A stretch of DNA of 64,000 nucleotides from Mytilus galloprovincialis (lineage: Eukaryota > Mollusca > Bivalvia > Mytilida > Mytilidae). The position numbers and the translations under genes were made by a program. The notes below the pieces were generated by a model that saw only the letters and a program-made list of their open reading frames with translations, was not told the DNA's origin and did no database searches. How positions within the stretch are numbered: position 1 is the first letter of the stretch; each line of letters begins with the position of its first letter. The DNA is taken from NCBI RefSeq assembly GCF_965363235.1, contig NC_134849.1, positions 55,188,122 through 55,252,121 on the forward strand, written 5' to 3'. This document shows positions 23,861 through 32,900 of this stretch, piece by piece.

Positions 23861-23921
23861 ATGGAATTATTTAAACTTACAGTGTATATCGTGATATATT
23901 TTCTTCTGCATATATACCCAG
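23861..23921 (+). CDS. Receptor B exon 1 (signal peptide)
   Basis: ATGG start after AAAA; it encodes MELFKLTVYIVIYFLLHIYP; donor g|GTAAGT, phase 1. A TTTTCAG acceptor at 23829-23835 suggests the exon begins with spliced 5' leader. An upstream ATG at 23849 opens a tiny frame that ends after eight codons, overlapping the true start. Confidence 0.8.
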
Positions 23922-26900
23922 GTAAGTGTCTGACGAAATGTGGATAATATATGCATTACATGTACCTATACAGATTTTGTTACAAAAAGTCATGTAAAAC
24001 CATTCCGTTTTAAAACACACATTAAAATATTTGACAATATACATGAATTTAAATGTGTAAAAAAGAATTTATTATTTATTTTTTGGGCTATGGATATACA
24101 ATGTATCTGTTATATTAATCATGTTAATGATTGTAAAGTTAAATGCGTTGTTAAGAATTTTTTTTTCTTTCTGAAATGCCTTCAAATAATGTCTCATTTA
24201 TATTTGTAGAAGTGAGTTAAATAAGAAATTATTATTTATTTTCGGGCTGTGAATATATTTGTAAAATACATGAAACGTTAATTATTTAAACAAGATTTTT
24301 TTTCTATATTTTTCGATAAATACTAATACATTTGGGATATAATATATTTTGTGTTATTTACCAAAAACATTCACCTTCAGTATTTTTAGTAGCCGAAACA
24401 TCTATATCTTACTACGATACCAAACTAACATGGATAGAGGCAAGGGATTTCTGTTTTAATCAAAGTGGCATTCTTGAAAGTAACCACACAGAAATCACGG
24501 CCCTTTTAGGCAATAAGACAGAAGATGTGTGGACTGGAACTTATACAACCTGGTCCGAATGGGCCGCAATTTGGGGTAAGTATTTCTTGTGTAATTTCAT
24601 ATATTGAACATACTTGTACTTGTGTACAGGGTTGCGTTCAATATCGTAGCGGCTACATAGGGATACGTAGATGTATGACTATTGAACGTGTAGCTAGCCT
24701 AGCTGCTACGTAGATATTGATGGAAGCTAGGCTAGCTACACGTTCAATAGTCATACATCTACGTAGCCGCTACGATATTGAACGCAACACCGTATCAATA
24801 TATTAGCCCACGATATATTTAGATATATATATATATCGAAAGTAATCTCTTTTCGTCTAGTTCATGATGATGTGCATATACTTACTCTTAGTATCCATTT
24901 AAGAAAGAATGAGTTACACAAAAAGCTTATATTTTTTAAAGTACATAATTTGATACTAGAGACGACATTACCCCGCCCACTTATGAATTTGGATTTATGA
25001 TTTACTTAATAAAGACTTTTAACCTGTACTACTGCAAATTTTGTTTAGTTTGGTTGCCCACGCCTTCTCTCTTTCTCTTCAAACCGGATCTGCATCTGAA
25101 TAACTAACTTAAGGTATCAGAATCCATCTTTTATTTTTCTATTTTTTTATTACTTTTAGACTGTAATGTGCACCCAGCAACCGTGTCAGCAGTGTTTAAA
25201 GACGGCGACTACTCTGAATGTCAAAGATTTTGTCAGGCAACGGAATATTTTGGTTATAACGTATGTTTTCTTTATACAGACCCAACAATATGGTGGAATG
25301 GAAATCATAATTAGAAATACGTGTTTTATAAATTACATTTGATCTTTCGCGTAAAAAATCAAAATAAACTAAAACAAAGAAGAAAAGAAAAGAAAATGTA
25401 AGAAAGTGATTTCCGTGTGTAGACATGTGTTTCTGGGATCGTTCGATTCTTTTCGTACATTAAGGGAGTTCGCTTCTCAGTTTCAAAATAATTAAATTTT
25501 CAAAACACTAGTTTATATTGATAGGGGATGAATAAAGGATTCCAAAGAGCAAAACAGATATATAAGCCATAGAATTTTAGCGGGAAAATATTCTCTCTAG
25601 ACTTTTCATAGTTTTATCATTGACAAGTTGAAGTTATCAAAAATGTTGAAAAATAATTAAAAGTGTATAAGACTTTTACAGATGGCTTATCATTATACAT
25701 GTACAAGATTTATAAGAAAAATTTGGGGTCAATGGGCATTTTTTTTAATGCATTCAAATGGATAAAACTAGAGGATTTTGGAAATCTGACAAAAAATCAC
25801 AAAATATGAGAAGCGAACTACCTTAATTTTCAATATAAAAATGATATGATGAAGTATGAATGCCAAAGAGACAACTCTCAATCAGAGACTAAATGACATA
25901 GACGTTAATTAGTATAGGTCACCGTACGGCCTTCAATAATGAACAAAAGCCATACTGCATAGAAAACGAATTTCACAGGATGAACCAGTAAATTTTAATG
26001 TGTTCATTAATAGCCATCATTATACTGACCTTAATTAACATTAGCTAAGTTTTCCATGTAAAGGTACAAAATGTACATTTGCACTTTGCAACTCAAGCAT
26101 TTACTCAAAATTTCTTATTCATATTGTAAACATTGAATAGCTACATGTAAATTTGATTTATTTCTTTACAGGGATCTTTCTGTTACTGTATGGACAAACC
26201 ACGTGTCTCAACACTGTTTACTTTCTGCAAGAGTTTCCCTAAAGAATTTATCAAAGTCTACAAACGTAAGTTACTTGAGTATAAATTAATAATTTTGGTT
26301 ACACGGTCGTATTTCATATAGATGAGACCGTTGATTTACCCGTTTGAATGGTTTTACACCAGTAATTTTAGTGCCCTATATAGCTTGCTGTTCGGTATGA
26401 GCCAATGCTCCGTACTTTGATCTTTCTCTGAATCTAGTATTGTTGTTGACTGCATAAATAAAGAAATAAAGACAAATGACACCATGCTTGATACGGCAGT
26501 TGGCATATGGCAATAAAACTAAACATAATTATGTCTAAAAATAATTATGTCTAAAATAGCTAGTAAATACTTTGTAAAAATCACAAAGGAAAATATACAT
26601 GTAGTGTTGCACTAAACATTAAACAAAAGCTGATACACAGTACCATACAGTATAAAAGCGAATACGGATCAGAGTAGAAACATAATTGACAGTAAACTTT
26701 TTTTTCAAGGTCGATATGTTGACACATTAAATTCAAAAATTTCGACTTAAACTCGAAATTTTGAAGGTTCAAATTTCCAAAGTTTTACTTTAAAAAATCT
26801 TAAAATTTCAACTTAAAAAAAAAGGAAATTTTGACATTTTTTAAACATATACATGTAGATGTACAGCTGCTTGCCAATTTTTATATTTTGATGAATGCTG

Positions 26901-29900
26901 TAGCATAAGTTAGCAACTGAACCCGATTTTATTATACAATTTTAATATTATGAAAGATGACCAATTAAAATTGAAAATGGAAATTGGGAATGTGTCAAAG
27001 AGACAACCCGACCATGGAAAAGACAACAGCAGAAGGTCACCAACAGGTCTTCAATGTAGCGAGAAATTCTCGCACCCGGAGGCGTCCTTCAGCTGGCCCC
27101 TAAACAAATATATACTAGTTCGGTGATATTGAACGCCATACTAAAGTCCAAATCATACACTAGAAACTAAAATTAAAAATAATACAAGACTAACAAAGGG
27201 CAGAGGCTCCTGACTTGGGACAGGCGCAAAAATGCGGTGGGATTAAGCGTGTTTATGAGATCTCAACCCTCCCCCTATACCTCTAGCCAATGTAGAAAAG
27301 TAAAAATGTTTTGTGTCTACTATTTAGAGAATATAACTGGAGTTAAGGCACCACTACTATATACACCGGTAGAAGAACTAAGATGTATGTCTGCGCAGTG
27401 TCAGGATGGTGATATACTTCTCAGATCAGAAAACTGTCGTTATCTATATGAAGGAATCTGTGGTAAGAACATACTATTAGATAATTTAAATAAATGAATA
27501 ATCTTTATTTCAAAAGTATAATCTGAACTAACTGTCACATAAATCGAATGCTGTATATCTTTGATTTTGATGGTCTTTTCATACCTTGAATGACAAAATT
27601 ATTTTATTTATTAATATTACTTTTACCGTTAACCCACTGTTTTTGTGATATACATTTGACGTGCCTCTGTACTTATGTATCCCGTAATACTTTGAACCGC
27701 ACTATTATTTTATTTATTATTATTACTTTAACTGTTAAGCCAGTTTTTGTTATATCTATTTTGCGTGACTGTATTTATGCATCCCGTCATACTTTGAACG
27801 ACAAAATTATTTCATGTCTACCTGTGCGAATTTCAAACGCGCAATTTTCACCAGTACTCAAAACCCTCCTTCCTTGATGGGTGCATTTTACATAGACAAA
27901 TAAAATCGTATAATATAATCAAAATGAGGATGTTAATTTGATGTATGCCTTTTTGTGCTTCTTCATTACATTTGTTGTTTTTATAGTGATTAAGATGATA
28001 ACATAATGTTGACTGCTGTACCCCTATTTTTGACATTTTTACCTATTGTGTCTGTTTGTTTTTGTTCACGCATCGGTGACAATATAATGGAATTTGATGC
28101 GACTGTCATACAAGTGAGAGGTTTAGCTAGCTATAAAACCAGGTTCAATCCACCATTTTCTACATTTGAAAATGCCTGTACCAAGTCAGGAATATGACAG
28201 TTCTTGTCCATTCATTTTTGATGCGTTTTGTTATTTGATTTTGCCATGTGATTATGGACTTTCCGAATTGATTTTCCTCTGAGTTCAGTATTTTTGTGAT
28301 TTTACTTTTTTCTAAAACTATCTGAATTGAAAATAGCATTGACTTTTCGTTATTCTATTAATTCTATTCTATTAAATGCTGCAATATAAAGCAGAATGCC
28401 GAACCTCATGTGTAAACATCGTTCAAAGCATGCATGAGATATTTGCCACTGGACGTAAAGTAACCAACAACCAAGCAATGATCATAGGTAAACAGGTTCG
28501 TAAAACAATTATGCAGAGGTGTAATAACAAACTGAATTATTTGAAAACGCTGTGTGGTTACAATTTAAAAAGACTATCATTGTCTTTTCAGTATTCAATT
28601 GATAAGTTGAACCAAATGAACTTTTAAATGTACCTGTATCCAGACATGCAGCAAACTCCAAAATGGCTTTTTGAAGCGCGTGCATGGTAATTGACAAACG
28701 AACTAGGATTTTTCTCAAAACGACCAGTTTAATTCTAAATTATTTGTTTTCCCATACATTATGGGGATATCACTATATTCGACAAACATACCTACATGAC
28801 AAAAAAAGTATACATGTACAAATAAAACTAAATAAACAAAATAAATTAAAAAAAAAGAATACAGCTGAATCAAACGCTATTACATTGTTCTTTAGATTTT
28901 GGAATTAGCGCTGGAACTTATACAATGCAGACAGACGCTGCTAACCTGTGCAACAACTCTGGATCATTTCTAAAGTGGTATGACAAGTCTTTCTGTAGCA
29001 CAGGCAAAAAGAACCAACTATGGACCAGTGCGACACGTGATACTTATACTAAAGATCTATTAGAAAGTGGTTAGTCCAAACTGTTTAATTTTACTGGCTA
29101 TTTTCCTTCCTTCATGATATCTTGCAATGCTACGAGATAGGATGTAGTAATATTCTTTTTCCCTCGATCTGTTAATACTCTAGTTATACCGTTTTTGTTG
29201 ACAGCTTCCTTACTTGCAAGATTGCAAGTCAACATGTGTAATTGACTATAGATTTCATTTTATATATTATAAAAAAAAAAGATGTGGTATGGCTTACAAC
29301 TCTTAAAATGTGTGCATGGGTTATTGAACTTTCACCATTTAACGAACTTCGGACACAGCAATGAATAAAGTCTTATCCTTACACTGTGAAGATACATCGG
29401 CTGTTTTTTAACACTGTGTAGATACGTGTACCTATGATGTGATCTTACAAATTTAATAATTGTCTCCTACTTTGAAGTTGGTGCGGATTTGATTTTCTTT
29501 GAAGTTTTTAACAGCTTGTTGTACAGCATTTGGCATGGGATTTTACATGTTTTATCATTTAAATAGATCGTTTCTTGACTGGGTCGATACCTCTGCTGGT
29601 GGACTATAAGTTCCCAGGGTATCATCAGCTCAGTAGTCAGTACTTCGGTACTGACATGATTTAACAATCTCTTTTGAAATTGTCCGTTTATAAATTTGAA
29701 AATTATTAAGAAACTAAGGTTTCAACTCCCTCAGGCGAATTTGGCCCTTTAATTTAGGTATTTTTGACGTATAGCTCTTCATCGGTTTCGGTACTTATAT
29801 ACATGTACATCTTCAGATTTCAAATGTTTGGCTTTGAGTGTTCCTGATTAAGGTAAATCAAGAAAAGCGCTTCGGACGCAAGAAATTATATAAAACGTGT

Positions 29901-32900
29901 AGATTTCATTTTTTTTAACCTCTAAATCCACAATGGTGATTTTATTTAAATTACATTGTTGGGTTGTTGTATGATAAACATTTGAACACACGTATTTATA
30001 TATTATAATAATTAATATGCCTAAATACATTTTCAGACAAAGGATTATCCTTTAATCCACTGCTGTGCCAGTATATGGATATGAATAATTCATTAGTTCG
30101 TTCTGATAAATGTATAGATACTCGTACATTTATGTGTCGATTCGGTGAGTACATGCAGTTTTATAAAGCTTGTAAAATTTTAGTCTACAATACCAGATCT
30201 GATCTTATTATCTGAAGTGTCAAAGTTTTCGTTAACTTTGCTTGACATTTTTATTATGGTAAAGAAAACTGTTCATTTAATTTACTATTAAACAATTCGG
30301 TTCTGCTCAGTTTTCTTTCATAAATTTACAGTCAAAATTTATTTTGTTTTGATTGTTTCATATTTTCTGCTGATGCTTTATAAATTAAAATTACTATACG
30401 GTAGGGGTATATAATAAGAGAATTTGCTTAAGAGAAAGTTCAAGGTTGTATATATAACATACAAAAATGTTAACTTCATCATTGTTTCCCTGTTAGATAA
30501 ATGATTTTTATGCCCCAATTATGGGCATTATGTTTTCTGGTCTGTTCGTCCGTTCGTCCGTCTGTCCCGTTATAGGTTAAAGTTTTTGGTCGAGGTTGTT
30601 TTTGATGAAGTTGAAGTCCGACCAAATTGAAACGTACATATGTTCCCTAAGATATGAACTTTCTAATTTTAATGCCAAATTAGAGATTTCCTCCTATTTT
30701 CACGGTCCACTGAACATAGAAAATGATAGTGCAGATGGGGCATTTGTGTACTGGGGACACATTCTTGTTTTTTTATAAATCAGATCATAATATCCTTTTG
30801 TTGTATCAAAAATGTGTAGGGCCAATTTCCGTTGAACTTAATTCTCATTAGGGTCCATTTCCGTTCAACCTTTTACTACACGCAAGGACCATTTTCTTAA
30901 AGTGATAGTATCAAAGCCGTGCGAAGGTACTTCAAGGTTCTAACAGTGAAGAGCTGAGTTCAAACAACCCATTCGTTGAATAAAGAAACAACTTGTCACA
31001 AATAGTATATTTAACTTTAAAACAGCGACTAAAAATAAGAAAAAAGGCCATTTCACAAACAATTAAGCTATCGTTATCTCAAGAATGGTGACTTAAAATA
31101 AATACAATTAAATCTATTCAGCAATATTAGAATGAAAGTTCAATGCTATTTATAAACTATATAACTTAAGCTTATAATAAGTGAAGGATATATTTTTTCA
31201 GAGAAAATAGAAGTAACTACAGTACCTATAGTAAATAAAACACAAACTACCAGAGATACGGATACTACAGGTAACCTAACTGAAGGACGTTCGCTACTCT
31301 GTTTTTCAAAAAAACGCGTTTTAAATTTTTAAAGACGTTTGTTTATTGATAGTAAACAAATAAAGGAACTAAACAAACTGCCAAAAAAGTTTGCTTGTTT
31401 TCAAGATATAGACGACATAAAAAATTTGGCGGGAAATAATTTTCGCTAGACAAAATTTGGGCGAACGTGTATCCATAAACCAAAAAAAGTATATAAAGAA
31501 CAAAAGTAACGATTAATCTCCACGGAGTCAAATATTAAATAAGAAGATGTGGTACAGACGTGTATGATTGCCAAAACAAGTTGAACTCTCCGCCAGAGAC
31601 AGATGACGTAGAAGGTTGGCAACAAAAGGTCACCACACGGCCTTCAAAAGTGGAATTGATTGATTCATTGAAAACTGAAGCAAACAAATATATCAAAATT
31701 AAAATACATTGAAAAAAAATGCTAATTCGCATCAATGTAGGATATACATGTTCATCGAGGGACAGCAGCCAAACAGCAATAAACCGAAAGAAAACGTCTA
31801 CAGATCATTTGGGAGTGTTTTTAACCAATATAACAAACTTTAAATCACACAGAGTACAGACAAATGTCAAACTAATTTACACAACAGACTTCAAAGATAT
31901 GTCATAAACATTAAAATGTTCAAAACATGCAATGTTCTTTCTTGTGTGTTTTTTTTCCATTCGTTGTGACTTGATATATATATATGTGACATACATGTAC
32001 AATGTGCTATCTGTTAATTTGAGTTCAACGTTTTATATATATAGATTCCACAACTGCAACAAGTTTATAACGATATTTCGCCACTCGAAAGTCAGACAGT
32101 TAAATGTAAATATCTAAAGCGCGAGGCTTGCCGAGCTCTTTAACAAAGTTAAAAGTGGAGAAAAATCGTAATACACGAGTTTGAGTGGTGAAATCTGTTT
32201 CTCTTATGATTTTTATCCTTCCTTTTCAAAGATTTGAGGAAAGTTATGTACTTCTGATGTGACGTCATCAGGCATGGTAGCCTTTTTTCATAACGTCACA
32301 ATAAGAAAATTCGGAAGAAAATAAGAAAAGTTAACGTCACAATCAAATTTCAACCAATCATTTGCCGAGAACAGATTTTTCACTAGTGAGGAGAAATACT
32401 TTTCTCACACCGGTCAGGAAATGTGAAAATAGCACAACAATTAGAGAAATTTCTTTCTCCTTTCTCCCCTTAATATTTTCAATTGAGAAAAAAAAAAAAC
32501 AGTCGATAAAATGATTGGTTGTTAGTTGCTAAACGTCCAGTGGCAAATATTTAATGGATGGTCAGGTTCAGTTTACAAAGTGTATGATTAACTTTATAAT
32601 GTTATTGTTATCTTATATTTATACAGGTACCATAATGTTGATGTTTATTCTTATTGGGAGTCTTTCGTTGGTAGTACTTGTTATTCTGGCTATATTTTTA
32701 TACAAGTTCAGGTAAAGTTTTAAGCATTTTACATTTTATGATGTGTTTTAACGAGAAGAGAACATACCAATGTTATTAAATAAGTCAAGGAAGAAAATAT
32801 TACCGTAGCAAAAAGTAGAAAAACAAACAAAAGGTATACATAATACTAAGCAAATCATAAGATTGCCGACAATATATAGAATCACTGATGATGTCATTGA

